Positions 36,865 through 47,091 of a DNA stretch of 64,000 nucleotides are shown here, piece by piece. The translations under genes were made by a program, and so were the position numbers. Location of the stretch: the NCBI RefSeq assembly GCF_016702655.1, contig NZ_JADJDO010000009.1, positions 228,526 to 292,525 of the forward strand, written 5' to 3'. Each line of letters starts with the position of its first letter. The stretch's first letter is position 1. The notes beneath the pieces are model-generated. The model saw nothing but the letters and a program-made list of their open reading frames with translations, was not told where the DNA came from and made no database searches. The stretch is from Ideonella sp. Its GTDB lineage: Bacteria; Pseudomonadota; Gammaproteobacteria; Burkholderiales; Burkholderiaceae_C.

Positions 36865-38240
36865 ATGAGTACGGGGAGCATCAAGAACATGAAGAGCGCA
36901 CTATTCGTCGACTTCGACAACGTGTATTCGCAACTGCGACAGTTGCAGCCCGATGCTGCCGAGCGGTTCGCGCGTCATCCGTCGGAGTGGATGGGTTGGC
37001 TGACGGGGTCCCTAGCGCTGCCGGAACCGCACGAGGAGGGTGAGCGTCGCCGGTTACTCGTGCGCCGCTGCTACCTGAATCCCAACTGGTATCAGAACTA
37101 CCGCCATGCGTTCTTGCGCGCCGGCTTCGAGATCGTCGACTGCCCGCCGGTCACCAGCCAGGGCAAGACCAGCACGGACATCCACATGGTGCTGGACATC
37201 GTCGACCTGCTGCAGCACGAGACTCGCTGTGACGAGTTCATCGTCTTCTCCGCAGACGCGGACTTCACGCCGGTCCTGCGCAAGCTTCGCCGCTACGACC
37301 GACGCACCACGGTGCTCGCCATCGGCTACCCATCGGCCGCGTATCAAGCCTCGGCTGATCTCTTGATCGACGAAAGGCTTTTTCTTCGGGAAGCGCTGGG
37401 CCTCGGTCTGGCCAACGCTGATGTGCCGCCTGGCCCAACGGGCAGGCCACGGAAGTCAAGGAGTCTCGTTCGACCGAAAGCAAGCCCGTGCTTGCGGAAT
37501 CGAAGGCAACGAGTTCAACCGTCGCAATGCCCAAAGCAGACCCGTCTTCCAAGGCGGGCCCGAGGTTGGCGACACCGGACGAACTCTCGGAGATTGCCGG
37601 CCGCCTGTGGACCTTCGTCGACGAGTCCCCGCTACCTGTCAGCTCTGGCCTCCTGGCATCGCGACTGCGGCAGGAGTACCCGGAAATTCTGGAGAACTGG
37701 AATGGACTGGGCACGTTCAAGGCGTTTTTTCGTTCGCTCAGGCTCTCGCGGCTGCTCTGGCTGAGTGGGTCAGGTGGTCGGGTGCTGGATCCGAGCCGGC
37801 ACGAGCTGGAAGGCGCTCTGCCGGAGCAGGAACCGGAATCGCCATGGTCAGGTGCCGAGGATCTCTTCCCCGTGGCCAGGGAGGTCTGCGTCTTGACGGG
37901 GGCGCCGCTGCTCGCGCCAAAGGACTTGAGGTCGGTGATGGGCGCGTTGGTCCAGGTCCTGACGGAGCAGGAGTTCAAGCTGCCCACGACAGTGCAGGCC
38001 GTCTGCCGCCAGTGCATCGAGTCGGAGGGCCTGAGAGTTCGGCCTCGCGATGTCAATTTCCTGGTTCGCGGCATGCAGATGAACGGACATGTCTTCGGTC
38101 AGGGTGCCGATGACGAGACGACGTTGGCCTCCCGGCTGTTCAATCAAGTCCTGTTCCTGTGTGAGCGCGAGCAGAAGGTGCCCGACCATAACGAGGTTGG
38201 CCGGATCCGCACATGGATCAGTGGCGCGACTTTGGCGTAG
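36865..38240 (+). pseudogene. NYN-domain nuclease with LOTUS/OST-HTH repeats, one frameshift
   Basis: The N-terminal 190 residues form a PIN-like NYN domain: ALFVDFDNVYSQLRQL, TDIHMVLDIVDLL and EFIVFSADADFTPVLRKLRR, with the acidic metal ligands. After a break between 37422 and about 37500 the reading continues in the -1 frame (QATEVKESRSTES). That part leads to two LOTUS-like wings (ELSEIAGRLWTFVDESPLPVSSGLLASRLRQEYPEILENW region and KDLRSVMGALVQVLTEQEFKLPTTVQAVCRQ region). NYN-LOTUS proteins are RNA-directed nucleases or binders. Start alternatives are 36865 and 36889. The corrected protein would be about 458 residues. Confidence 0.8.
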
Positions 38241-38338
38241 TGCGTGCAAGGAGTTCGGACTGTCCGACCTTCCAGGGTAAGGCTGACCAGGGTCGTTCAT
38301 CGCGCCTGTGGTTCAGACACGGTCCGCAAACGGTGCGG

Positions 38339-38371
38339 TTTCGGTCCGGTTTCGGTCCGGTTTCGGGCCGC
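38339..38371. repeat. Three tandem 11-bp units
   Basis: The unit TTTCGGTCCGG occurs twice perfectly and once as TTTCGGGCCGC, back to back. It lies between the NYN gene and mrr. It could be an iteron-like protein-binding array or simple slippage. Confidence 0.8.
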
Positions 38372-38677
38372 TTACCGGCCGGATACCGATCACTTGCCCA
38401 ACAGCTGCGGCTCACGACATTGCTGTCTGCATAGGGCTTTTGTGGATGATTGCAGGATAGGCTGTCCGCCAGCAATTGGCTGCCAAGCAGCCTGGTACAA
38501 GATCGATCCAAGGGAGTAACGCCGCAATGGCAAGACGCAAGAAGACAAGTCCAGCCGAGGACCTCATCGATCTAGTGGCACTGATGCCCTGGTGGGCGGG
38601 AGTGCTGCTGGCCATTCTTGGCTACTTCTGGCTGCATAGCGTGGCCAGCCAACCGATCACGGCCAATGCGCAGTCGC

Positions 38678-39845
38678 TAGTGTAGTGTTCTGTTCTTGAA
38701 TGAACTTAAATGTTGAACCCCACTCCAATGGTCCACTTGGGCTTGAACTGGAGTGGGCACGTGCGAATTGCACCGGCGATTGTTCTTACCGACGAGCAGA
38801 AGGCGGAGCTGACGAGGCTGTCCCGTTCCGGGCGCACGAGCGTGCGGCTGGCGCAGCGGGCGCGCATCGTTTTGTTGGCTGCGCAAGGCCTGCAGAACAA
38901 GGACATCGCCGAGCAGCTTGGCATCGGTCGCGTCCAGGTGGCGCGCTGGCGCGAGCGCTACCTGCAAGCCGGAGTGGAAGGCATCGAGCGCGACCTTCCC
39001 CGTGGCGCGCCACCGGTCAAGGTGGACGTGGCGGAGTTGGTCCAGCTGACCACCCGGAGCAAGCCTGCAGCGGCCACGCACTGGAGCACGCGCAAGCTGG
39101 CCGCCGAGCTGGGTGTGGCTGCCAGCACCGTGTGGCGGCACTGGCAATCCCACGGGTTGAAGCCGCACATCGTGCGCGGCTTCAAGGTGTCGCGCGACCC
39201 GCACTTCGTCGAGAAGCTCGAGGACATCGTGGGCCTGTACATGTCCCCGCCCGAGCACGCCCTGGTGCTGTGCTGCGACGAAAAGAGCCAGGTGCAGGCG
39301 CTGGACCGCACGCAGCCTGGGCTGCCACTGAAGAAGGGCCGCGCGCAGACGATGACGCACGACTACAAGCGCCACGGCACGACCACGCTGTTCGCGGCGA
39401 TGAACGTGCTGGACGGCAAGGTGATCGGCCAGTGCCAGCAGCGCCACACCCATGCAGAGTGGCTGAAGTTCCTGCGCAAGATCGACCGCGAGACGCCCAA
39501 GGGCAAGACGCTGCACCTGATCGCAGACAACTACGCCACCCACAAGCATCCGGCTGTGCAGGAGTGGCTGGCCAAGCACCCGCGCTTTCACATGCACTTC
39601 ACGCCGACCTCGGCGTCGTGGCTGAACATGGTGGAGCGCTTCTTCCGTGACATCACGACCGAACGGCTGCGCCGCGGCGTGTTCACCAGCGTGCCTGAGC
39701 TGGAAGCTGCGATCAACGACTACGTCGCTCACCACAACATCGACCCCAAGCCGTTCATCTGGACCAAGAGCGCTCGCGACATCCTGCAAAAGGTCATCCG
39801 GGCCAACGCGCGCTTAAGTTCTAAACAGAACGAAACACTGCACTA
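38678..39845 (+). mobile_element. IS630-family insertion sequence
   Basis: The element is flanked by a TA target duplication (38678-38679 and 39844-39845), the hallmark of IS630/Tc1. Imperfect terminal inverted repeats start GTGTAGTGTTCTGTTC on the left and, reversed, GTGCAGTGTTTCGTTCTG on the right, both running into GAACTTAA. One complete transposase gene fills it. Excision restores the mrr frame, so the insertion is recent. Confidence 0.95.
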
Positions 39846-39846
39846 G
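38710..39846 (+). CDS. IS630-family transposase (DDE)
   Basis: The 378-residue protein has N-terminal helix-turn-helix pairs (RIVLLAAQGLQNKDIAEQLGIGRVQVARW) and a DDE domain: the first Asp in LVLCCDEKSQVQAL, the second in HLIADNYATHKH, and the Glu in WLNMVERFFRDIT. The stop TAG is built from the TA target duplication plus a host G, so the element itself ends without a stop. GTG or ATG codons further in (38728, 38761) are also possible starts. Confidence 0.93.
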   Translation: MLNPTPMVHLGLNWSGHVRIAPAIVLTDEQKAELTRLSRSGRTSVRLAQRARIVLLAAQGLQNKDIAEQLGIGRVQVARWRERYLQAGVEGIERDLPRGAPPVKVDVAELVQLTTRSKPAAATHWSTRKLAAELGVAASTVWRHWQSHGLKPHIVRGFKVSRDPHFVEKLEDIVGLYMSPPEHALVLCCDEKSQVQALDRTQPGLPLKKGRAQTMTHDYKRHGTTTLFAAMNVLDGKVIGQCQQRHTHAEWLKFLRKIDRETPKGKTLHLIADNYATHKHPAVQEWLAKHPRFHMHFTPTSASWLNMVERFFRDITTERLRRGVFTSVPELEAAINDYVAHHNIDPKPFIWTKSARDILQKVIRANARLSSKQNETLH

Positions 39847-40586
39847 CGTCAAGCGGCTTCATCCTGGGAGTCTGGTGGCGAGGCTTGGCAACCGCCGGCC
39901 AATACGTCGTGCCCATCATTTGCCTTGCGGGAGCCGGCGTGTCGGCGTTCCGACGAAAGCAGCGTAGCGATCTGGTGACCGATGTCGCGCAGGTGAAGGC
40001 GACCGACGCGCTCGACGGCATGAGCTGGCGCGAGTTCGAAATGCTGGTGGGCGAAGGTTTTCGGCTGCAGGGCTACCAAGTCGTGGAGACGGGGGGCGGC
40101 GGCCCAGACGACGGTGTGGACCTGGTGCTGACCCGGCCAGGCATGAGCGGGCCGCGAGAAGTTTCTCGTGCAGTGCAAGCAGTGGCGCGCCTTCAAGGTC
40201 GGCGTGGACGTGGTGCGGGAGCTCTACGGCGTGATGGCCGCCCGCGGCGCCACGGGCGGATTCGTCGTGACCTCGGGGCGATTCACCGATGACGCCATCA
40301 GCTTCGCGAGCGGGCGCAATGTGACGCTGGTGGACGGGCCAAAACTGCTCGGCCTCATTCGACAGGCAAGGGCGGGCGCAGGTCAAGCTGCGGCGCGGCC
40401 GGACGCGGCCAAAGCAACCCGGCCTACTGCCGACTCAGGACAGGCGACCGTCTGCCCCTTGTGCACCAAGCCGATGGTGCGCCGTATCGCGAAGCGCGGC
40501 GCCAATGCGGGTGGCGAGTTCTGGGGATGCACCGGCTACCCGGCCTGCCGCGGCACGCGGCCGATCGGTTGAATCCCGGACGCTCC

Positions 40587-43500
40587 ATGGCGCTGTCGGA
40601 CGGCCTCTACGATCTGCTGCTTACCGAGGGCTTGGCTCGATCTCTCGCCGCCCTTGATCCCGGCAGCGCAGAGGTGCTGTCTCTCAAGGGTGGGGCGCCC
40701 GAGCTGCTGGTCGATGTCATCACGCGCCAGCTCGGCGCGATCCTGGATGACGTTGTTGGTGACGACACCGACAGACCCAGGCGACAACTCGAGCTGGTCA
40801 ACGAGCTGCTGGTAGCGCTTCGACACCGGCTGGCCGCCGCAGAAGGCCAGGGCGCAACAAGCGGCTCAGGCGAAGTCATCGACCTGGTGGCGCAGCCCCT
40901 GCGCGTTCTGCGTGCCGTGCAGCGCGATCGGCAGTTCCAGGCATCGCCCGAGATCGGCCTCGCGGCGCCCTGGCTGTTCACGGCCGGTAAGGGCTCGCCG
41001 TCGTTGCTCCAGGAGATTCGGCGCGAGCTGGCCTCTGCCGATCAAGTCGATATCCTGGTGAGCTTCATCACCGTATCCGGGGTCCGCAAGCTGCAGGACG
41101 TGCTGCAGCAGATCACGGCGACAGGCGCGCAGGGTCAGAGCGCCACGCGGCTGCGCATCCTTACGACCACGTACACCGGCGCCACCGAGGCGCGCGCGCT
41201 CGATGAGCTTGCGCGCCTGCCGGGGTGCGAGGTCCGCGTCTCCCTCGACGGCCGCCGTACACGCTTGCACGCGAAGGCCTGGCTGTTCCAGCGCAAGACT
41301 GGCTTCGGCTCGGCCTACGTGGGCAGCGCCAACCTTTCGGGAGCAGCGCTGACAGGCGGGTTGGAGTGGACCGTCAAGCTGACCCAGCGTGCGCAGGAGG
41401 CATTGTTTGCACGGGCTATCGCCCACTTCGAGACGCTTTGGGCCGACAGCGAGTTCCAACGCTACGACCCTGACAACCTCGAGCATCGCCAGGCGCTGGC
41501 GGTCGCGCTCGGCCGCGAATCCTTCGGCGGTGAGCCAACCGGCGCGATCAGCTTCTTCGACCTCCAGCCCAAGACCTACCAGCAGGACATGCTCGAGCAG
41601 TTAGCGGCAGAGCGCGCTCACGGTCGGCACCGAAACCTCGTCGTGGCGGCCACTGGCACCGGCAAGACGGTGGTGGCGGCATTCGACTATCGGAACACCT
41701 GCCGCAGCGAAGGGGGGCGTCCACGTCTTCTCTTTGTGGCGCATCGCGAGGAGATCCTGCGCCAGGCCCTGCGCACCTACCGCGAGGTGCTGCGCGACCC
41801 CGAGTTCGGCGACCTGCTGACCGGTGGCCACGAGCCCGAGCGCCGGGACCACCTCTTCGCCACCATCGACAGCTTGAGCAGCCGCGACTTGGTGGCCACC
41901 ATCGGTGCCGCGCATTGGCATACCGTCGTTGTGGACGAATGCCACCGGCTGGCCGCAGACCGCTTCGATGCCTTCGTCAAGGCCGTTCGCCCTCGCGTCT
42001 TGCTGGGCCTGACCGCCACGCCGGAGCGCAGCGACGGGCAGCCGATCACGCCGTATTTCGATGCCAGGCCCGACGGCAGCGCGGCCGTCGAGTTGCGCCT
42101 GTGGCATGCGCTGGACCTGCAACTGCTGGCGCCGTTCGAGTACTACGCCTGCGACGATGCCACCAACTTCTCAGCGGTGCCGTGGGACAGGCCTGGCGAG
42201 CGCGAGGCGGTCGACAACCTGGTCACAGGCAATGATGTGCGCGCCCGGCTGGCGGTGAATGAATGGCGTCGCCTGGCGTCCGATGCATCACGGTCGCGTG
42301 CCCTGGTGTTCTGCGTATCGGTCGCGCATGCTGAGTTCATGACCGACTGGCTCAACCGCGCGGGCCTGCCGGCCGCCTGCGTGGTCGGCACAACAGCAAG
42401 CGACGAGCGTCGCCGGGCACCACAACGTCTGCTCAGTGGCGAGCTGTGCGCGCTGGTGACGGTCGATCTCTACAACGAGGGCATCGACCTACCGATGGTC
42501 GACACGCTGTTGCTGCTGCGGCCCACGCAGAGCCCGGTGCTTTTCCAGCAGCAGATCGGCCGCGGCCTGCGCCTGGCACCGGGAAAGGAGAGCTGCCTGG
42601 TGCTCGACTTTGTGGGGCCAGCACCGTGCCGACTTCCGGTTCGACCGCCTGCTGTCGAGCCTGACCGGCTTGTCGCGCCGCGAGCTGGTGGACGGCGTCG
42701 AGAACGGCTTCGGCAGCCTCCCGCCCGGCTGCCACATCCACCTTCAGCGCCAGACGCGAGAGCAGGTGCTGCAGGGTCTGCGCGCGTTGACGACGCAGAA
42801 CTGGCGCCGCCTGAAGACGGAGCTCCAGACATATGCAGCCCTGCGCGGCCGTGCTTCGGTGCGGTTGGCCGACTTCCTGCGCGACCAAGCGCTGGAACTC
42901 GGTGACGTCTACCGCGCAGGCACCGGCCAGGGCCGCAGCGGCTGGACGGCACTGAAGCGCGACGCCGGCCTGATCGTCGCGGAGCCCGGCCCCGAAGAGG
43001 ACTACTTCAGCCGCCGCTTCGGAGACCTGTTGCACGTGGACGACCCGCAGCGGCTCGACGTGATGGCCGCGGTCGGCTCGCGGCAAGGCCACCCGCCGAC
43101 GCTCAATGCGAAGGATGCACTTGGCGTGCAGATGCTGGCTTACCAGATCGATGGTCGGCACGAGCAGGCGGCAGGCCTCGAAGCCTTCATCGATCGTATC
43201 GAGCGCCACTTTGCCATCGCCGATGAGTTGGTCGAGCTGTCGGGCCTGCTGCAGGCCCGCACGAACGTTGCAGCGACGCCAGTACCCGGGCTTGAAGACA
43301 CGCCGCTGTGCCTGCACGCCGCCTACGGCGCGCGCGAAGTGCTCACGGCCGTGGGCTGGTTGACCGCGACGCGGCGTGCCCCGTTCCAGGCTGGCGTGCT
43401 GCCGCTGAACAGCCGCAAGACCGAACTTCTGTTCGTCACGCTCGACAAGAGCGAGGGCTATCACGACCGCATCTCTTACCACGACTACGCGATCAGCGCC

Positions 43501-43754
43501 GAGCGCTTTCATTGCAAACGCAGAACAGCGCGGGTCCGGACACGCCCGGCGGGCGCCGCTATCTGGAGAGCTCCACGAACGGCTGGCAGTTCCAGCTCTT
43601 CGTGCGCCCGCGCAAGGGCGATTCCTATCGCGCCTGCGGGCGTGTGGCGTTGGAGTCGGCGGATGGCGATCGTCCGATGAGCATCGTGTGGAAGCTGGAG
43701 ACGCCGCTGCCGGTACGGCTATTCAGGGAGTTCAGCGTGCTGCGCGGGGTTTGA
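40587..43754 (+). pseudogene. PLD-helicase-DUF3427 defence protein, two frameshifts
   Basis: Corrected, this is a roughly 1055-residue protein. Residues 100-300 form a phospholipase-D-like nuclease domain (RLHAKAWLFQRKTGFGSAYVGSANLSG, an HxK motif). An SF2 helicase follows with Walker A VVAATGTGKTVVAAFDY, VVVDECHRLAA, LLGLTATPERSDG and QQIGRGLRL. The C-terminal DUF3427 domain ends FHWQTQNSAGPDTPGG and FQLFVRPRKGDSYRACG. The frame changes near 42617 (an extra G in GGGG) and near 43514 (a missing G after CATT). Such proteins occur in restriction-like islands and here the gene follows mrr directly. Confidence 0.85.
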
Positions 43755-43915
43755 CGCCCTTTCTACCGAGTTACGACGGTTGACCTCGATTGCTCAGCAA
43801 CTTCAGAACAACACTCTCACCACTTCTAGACTCTCGCGAGCGTCTAGCAGGCAACTGAAGTTGAAGTTGACCCGTTTTCGCGGACACCTTACCGTCAAGA
43901 AGGAAGGAGTCCGAT

Positions 43916-44239
43916 ATGCCCAAGACCAAGCCGCCGTACCCGGAGGCATTCAAGCAGCAGATCGTCGAACTGCACATGGCCGGGCGCACGCCGGCCGAGC
44001 TGTCGCGTGAGTTCGGCGTCAGCGCGCAGAGCGTCACCGCGTGGGTCGCGCGCGCCGCGGCCGACGCCGGCAAGCCTTCTCGCGGCAAAGACGTTCTGAG
44101 CAGCGCCGAGCGCGACGAACTGACCCGATTGCGACGACGGGTGCGCCAGCTCGAGCAGGAGCGAGACATCCTGGCAAAGGCTACGGCCTGGTTCGCCGGC
44201 AAGGACGGCAAGACGTCCATCGGGTCTACGAACTCGTGA
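43916..44239 (+). CDS. IS3 transposase OrfA
   Basis: The 107-residue protein has a helix-turn-helix (EAFKQQIVELHMAGRTPAELSREFGVSAQSVTAWV) and a leucine-zipper-like region (ELTRLRRRVRQLEQERDILAKATAWFA). The AAGAAGGAAGGAG element before the ATG is a strong ribosome site. It ends in a 4-bp GTGA overlap with orfB, which is in the -1 frame, so a fused OrfAB could be made by frameshifting. Confidence 0.93.
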   Translation: MPKTKPPYPEAFKQQIVELHMAGRTPAELSREFGVSAQSVTAWVARAAADAGKPSRGKDVLSSAERDELTRLRRRVRQLEQERDILAKATAWFAGKDGKTSIGSTNS

Positions 44240-45198
44240 ACGCGAACCAGGCCGACGCCAAGGTGGCCACCATGTGCCGCGTGCTGGGCGTGTCGACCAG
44301 CGGCTACTACGCGTGGCGCGATCGAGCCCCCAGTGCTCACGCGCTGGCCGACGCGGCGCTCACCGAACGCATCCGTGCAGTGCACGCCGACTCGCACCAC
44401 ACCTATGGCATGCCGCGCGTGCGCCGAGCTGATCGACCAAGGTGTCATCGTGAGTCGCAAGCGTGTGGCGCGGCTCATGAGAAGCCACAGCATCCGCGGC
44501 ATCAGCCGGCGCCGTGGCTTCACGATCACGACGCGAAGCTGCCGCCACGACGCCAAGGCGCCCGATCTCGTGCAACGCAAGTTCGAAGCCGACGGCCCGA
44601 ACCAGTTGTGGGTGGCCGACATGACCTACGTGCCCACCTGGGCCGGCTTCATCTACCTGGCCGTCGTGCTGGATGTCTGGAGCCGACGCATCGTGGGCTG
44701 GGCCATCGGCGAGACCATGACCGCCGATCTGGTGCTCAGCGCGCTGAACATGGCGCTGCAGCAGCGCAGGCCCGATGACGTGATCCATCACAGCGACCAG
44801 GGCAGCCAGTACGCCAGCATCGCCTTCGGCGAGCGCTGCAAGAAGATGGGCGTGCGCCCCTCGATGGGCAGCGTGGGCGATGCCTACGACAACGCGATGG
44901 CCGAGAGCTTCTTCGCCAGCCTCGAGTGTGAGCTGATCGACCGCAGGAGCTGGCAGACGAAGACCGAAGCGCGCTTGGCTCTGTTCACCTGGATCGAGGG
45001 TTGGTACAACCCACGCCGACGCCACAGCGCGCTGAGCTACCTGTCGCCGATGAACTACGAGAACAACACATCAATCCGTCACCGCCGCGCGGTGAACACG
45101 GGTTGCCCACCGTCGGCGCCTGCGTGGCATGCGCCACGCCGCCGGTGGACAACCCTGCGCCCGCGCACTTCGAAAGGGCTGAGAACCTCAGCCCGTAA
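44236..45198 (+). pseudogene. IS3 transposase OrfB, two indels
   Basis: The integrase-core transposase has HTH-like MCRVLGVSTSGYYAWRDR, then after a two-base loss near 44420 (CGCGC shortened) AELIDQGVIVSRKRVARLM and the DDE core: WVADMTYVPTWAGFIYLAVVLD, HHSDQGSQYASIAF and MAESFFASLECELID. Near 45065 a missing C shifts the end to NPSPPRGEHGLPTVGACVA, stopping TAA at 45198. Without correction the frame runs on into drt3b. Confidence 0.82.
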
Positions 45199-47091
45199 CC
45201 GTCCGCGGAAGGCAGTCAACTCCATGCCAGTCCAATCGGTAAATCCGATCGATTCGCCGAGCTTCGTCAACGCCGCATTGCTTGGTGTTCCACCGTAACG
45301 CTTAACGAACACCGCGCGCTTTCGGGCAACGTCCACGTCAGGCGCGCTTAGGTAGTCGCACAACAAATGAAATCGCTCACTCTTCAGCTTGATGGAATCC
45401 AGACAATCAAGTAAAGACTCTGCTCGCTGATTAAGCTCGGTTAATGATTTCGCGAAATAAGATGGATCACGCAGATAGCAATACTTCAGAGTAATGTACT
45501 TAAAGTAAGTTAGATCACCCGCAAGCAGAGTGTCGAGAATTTTCTCAACTTGTCCATTCTTCGTGAAGTGCTGCTTAAGCAAATGTGAGCCGCATATGAG
45601 TAGATTGAAGAGCTCGACACTATCCTCTCCGGGTGTCTGTTCGCCAGCGATCAATGCAGTTTTGGCTACCGCCACCAACTCTTCTGAAATCGTATGAGTA
45701 ATGAAATCACCACCGATTGCTGGAAGTGCCCGCAGGCCATCCTGAATTATGGAAAGAAGTTGGCATAGGCCATAAGTGGTCCGAACTCGTAGATCGACAG
45801 ATGTAATGTAGAAAGCGCAGTCGATAATACTTCGAGTGGCGAAGATCCAATTCTCCACAGAGACAGTTGACCCTTTGTTCAGCGACTTATTTGCGGCACG
45901 AGATAACGCCCGCAGGCTTCCAAGCAAACTTCCGCTCAAACTGCTGAATGGAACGTCATGACGCTTCGCTATAACACGTAGGTCGTGAATTAAACCACCG
46001 ATCGCGTGACGCTGTTTGCTGCTGGCTGCGGTGGCTGCCTTCCAATCCGGACTGACAAGGACTTCGCTGACGCCGTTAATTCTAGTTCGGGTGTCTGCGC
46101 GTGCCTGGGTCAGGTTCGTAACGAATGGACGATGGTAATCTCGAACCTTCGACTCGTTGACATGAAGCTTGTATTTAAGTAGCTCCCGTCGCAGTAGCGA
46201 TTCGATTTTCCTAACAATCTCTGCGCTATTGGAGAAGACCGAGTAGTCGTCCACGTACCGACGTATCGAGTACTGCTGCCCTTCAAACAGAGCGTCTTCT
46301 GCGAGCAGCCTTTGGACCTTTTGATCCACGTCCTGAAGAATGATTTCCGCAAATATTCTGGCGAACTCGGGACCAACCACAATACCATTGGTCTCGTTAT
46401 AGTTTGATCGCTGCATCAACGAATCAAAACTCGACTCGAACGAATGCGCACCCTTATTCTTCTTGGCAAACTCTTTGCTTTTCGTTGCCCATGTAATGGA
46501 GTGCGTGTAGATGCTGTAAAAGCACTTTGAAATATCGAGTTGCTTGAGGAGTTCAAACTTCTTTTCGAGTCGAATGAACTCTCGCGACTCGTAGAACTTG
46601 TTGAGAAGATTGTATTTCTCGTAAGCGAAGTAGGAGACGAGCTTCGAGAGCTCAGGTTCGGAGCCTTCCGGTGTTAAGTGGACTTCGCCGGTTTTGTGTA
46701 CTGAGTCGTTCAATGCTCCTAGAGAGGCCACATACACGGCGGCCACAGCTGCGGGCCGACGCAAGGAGTATTCGCTCCTATTGCAGTAGTCGAGAATCGA
46801 TGATTCGTGTCGAGCATAGAAATCGCAGAACTCAAGTTGTGTTATGGGATGAACTAGCCCGAGTTGCGTTGTACGGTCACTATCTTTGCGAACACCATAG
46901 CTGTATGGAACGGTGTGCCCTCGCCACCCACGTAGGAGCTTGTCAATGAGCGGTTTTGCCAAAGGGTCAAGTGATCGGCACTGGCTGTAGTAGAGACGAT
47001 CGTTACCGAAAATGACCGGCAACTCATACGGCAAGGTTTCAGTCAGAAGCGGCCTGAAGCGCCAGAAGTTCTTCTTGATGCGCTTAGACAT
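45079..47091 (-). CDS. drt3b: Antiviral reverse transcriptase Drt3b (UG8), tail replaced by IS3 sequence
   Basis: The 670-residue reverse transcriptase starts MSKRIKKNFWRFRPLLTETL. It has motif A LKQLDISKCFYSIY (about residue 185), GIVVGPEFARIFAEI and the catalytic IRRYVDDYSVFS (about 279-282), then a long helical C-terminal region. Its partner Drt3a is encoded just upstream with an 8-bp overlap. From about residue 624 onward the codons belong to the IS3 end (MELTAFRGRLRAE). The native end is probably the 20-codon frame at 43803-43864 (FSCLLDARESLEVV), giving 643 residues. GC is much lower than in the neighbours. Whether the swapped tail is tolerated is unknown. Confidence 0.88.
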   Translation of the reverse strand: MSKRIKKNFWRFRPLLTETLPYELPVIFGNDRLYYSQCRSLDPLAKPLIDKLLRGWRGHTVPYSYGVRKDSDRTTQLGLVHPITQLEFCDFYARHESSILDYCNRSEYSLRRPAAVAAVYVASLGALNDSVHKTGEVHLTPEGSEPELSKLVSYFAYEKYNLLNKFYESREFIRLEKKFELLKQLDISKCFYSIYTHSITWATKSKEFAKKNKGAHSFESSFDSLMQRSNYNETNGIVVGPEFARIFAEIILQDVDQKVQRLLAEDALFEGQQYSIRRYVDDYSVFSNSAEIVRKIESLLRRELLKYKLHVNESKVRDYHRPFVTNLTQARADTRTRINGVSEVLVSPDWKAATAASSKQRHAIGGLIHDLRVIAKRHDVPFSSLSGSLLGSLRALSRAANKSLNKGSTVSVENWIFATRSIIDCAFYITSVDLRVRTTYGLCQLLSIIQDGLRALPAIGGDFITHTISEELVAVAKTALIAGEQTPGEDSVELFNLLICGSHLLKQHFTKNGQVEKILDTLLAGDLTYFKYITLKYCYLRDPSYFAKSLTELNQRAESLLDCLDSIKLKSERFHLLCDYLSAPDVDVARKRAVFVKRYGGTPSNAALTKLGESIGFTDWTGMELTAFRGRLRAEVLSPFEVRGRRVVHRRRGACHAGADGGQPVFTARR

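Larger units (their letters stand above)
38527..40572 (+). pseudogene. mrr: Mrr-type restriction endonuclease, split by IS630 and frameshifted
   Basis: The 5' part (38527-38677) encodes MARRKKTSPAEDLIDLVALM plus a membrane helix (WWAGVLLAILGYFWLHSVA). Removing the IS and one TA rejoins it in frame with a second helix and the Mrr catalytic core: MSWREFEMLVGEGFRLQGY, GPDDGVDLVL and, after a one-base shift near 40150, EKFLVQCKQWRAFKVGVDVV. Together these give the D-x(n)-QxK site. A C-terminal zinc ribbon CPLCTKPMV...FWGCTGYPACRGTR follows. The two-helix plus Mrr plus zinc-ribbon layout is a known membrane-anchored Mrr form that targets modified DNA. The gene is presently inactive. Confidence 0.88.
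43865..45221 (+). mobile_element. IS3-family insertion sequence inside the 3' end of drt3b
   Basis: The ends share AGTTGAC and the continuing imperfect repeat CCCGTTTTCGCGGAC versus TGCCTTCCGCGGAC (reversed). orfA and orfB overlap as in the IS3 family. No target duplication is seen. Deleting exactly this segment joins the upstream drt3b frame to a short open frame ending TGA at 43803, which supports these boundaries. Confidence 0.85.

Noticed and set aside
43771..44622. 283-codon minus-strand frame over the IS3 orfs
   Set aside because: It lies opposite OrfA/OrfB and lacks any motif; only the short native drt3b end near 43803 has value, in another frame.
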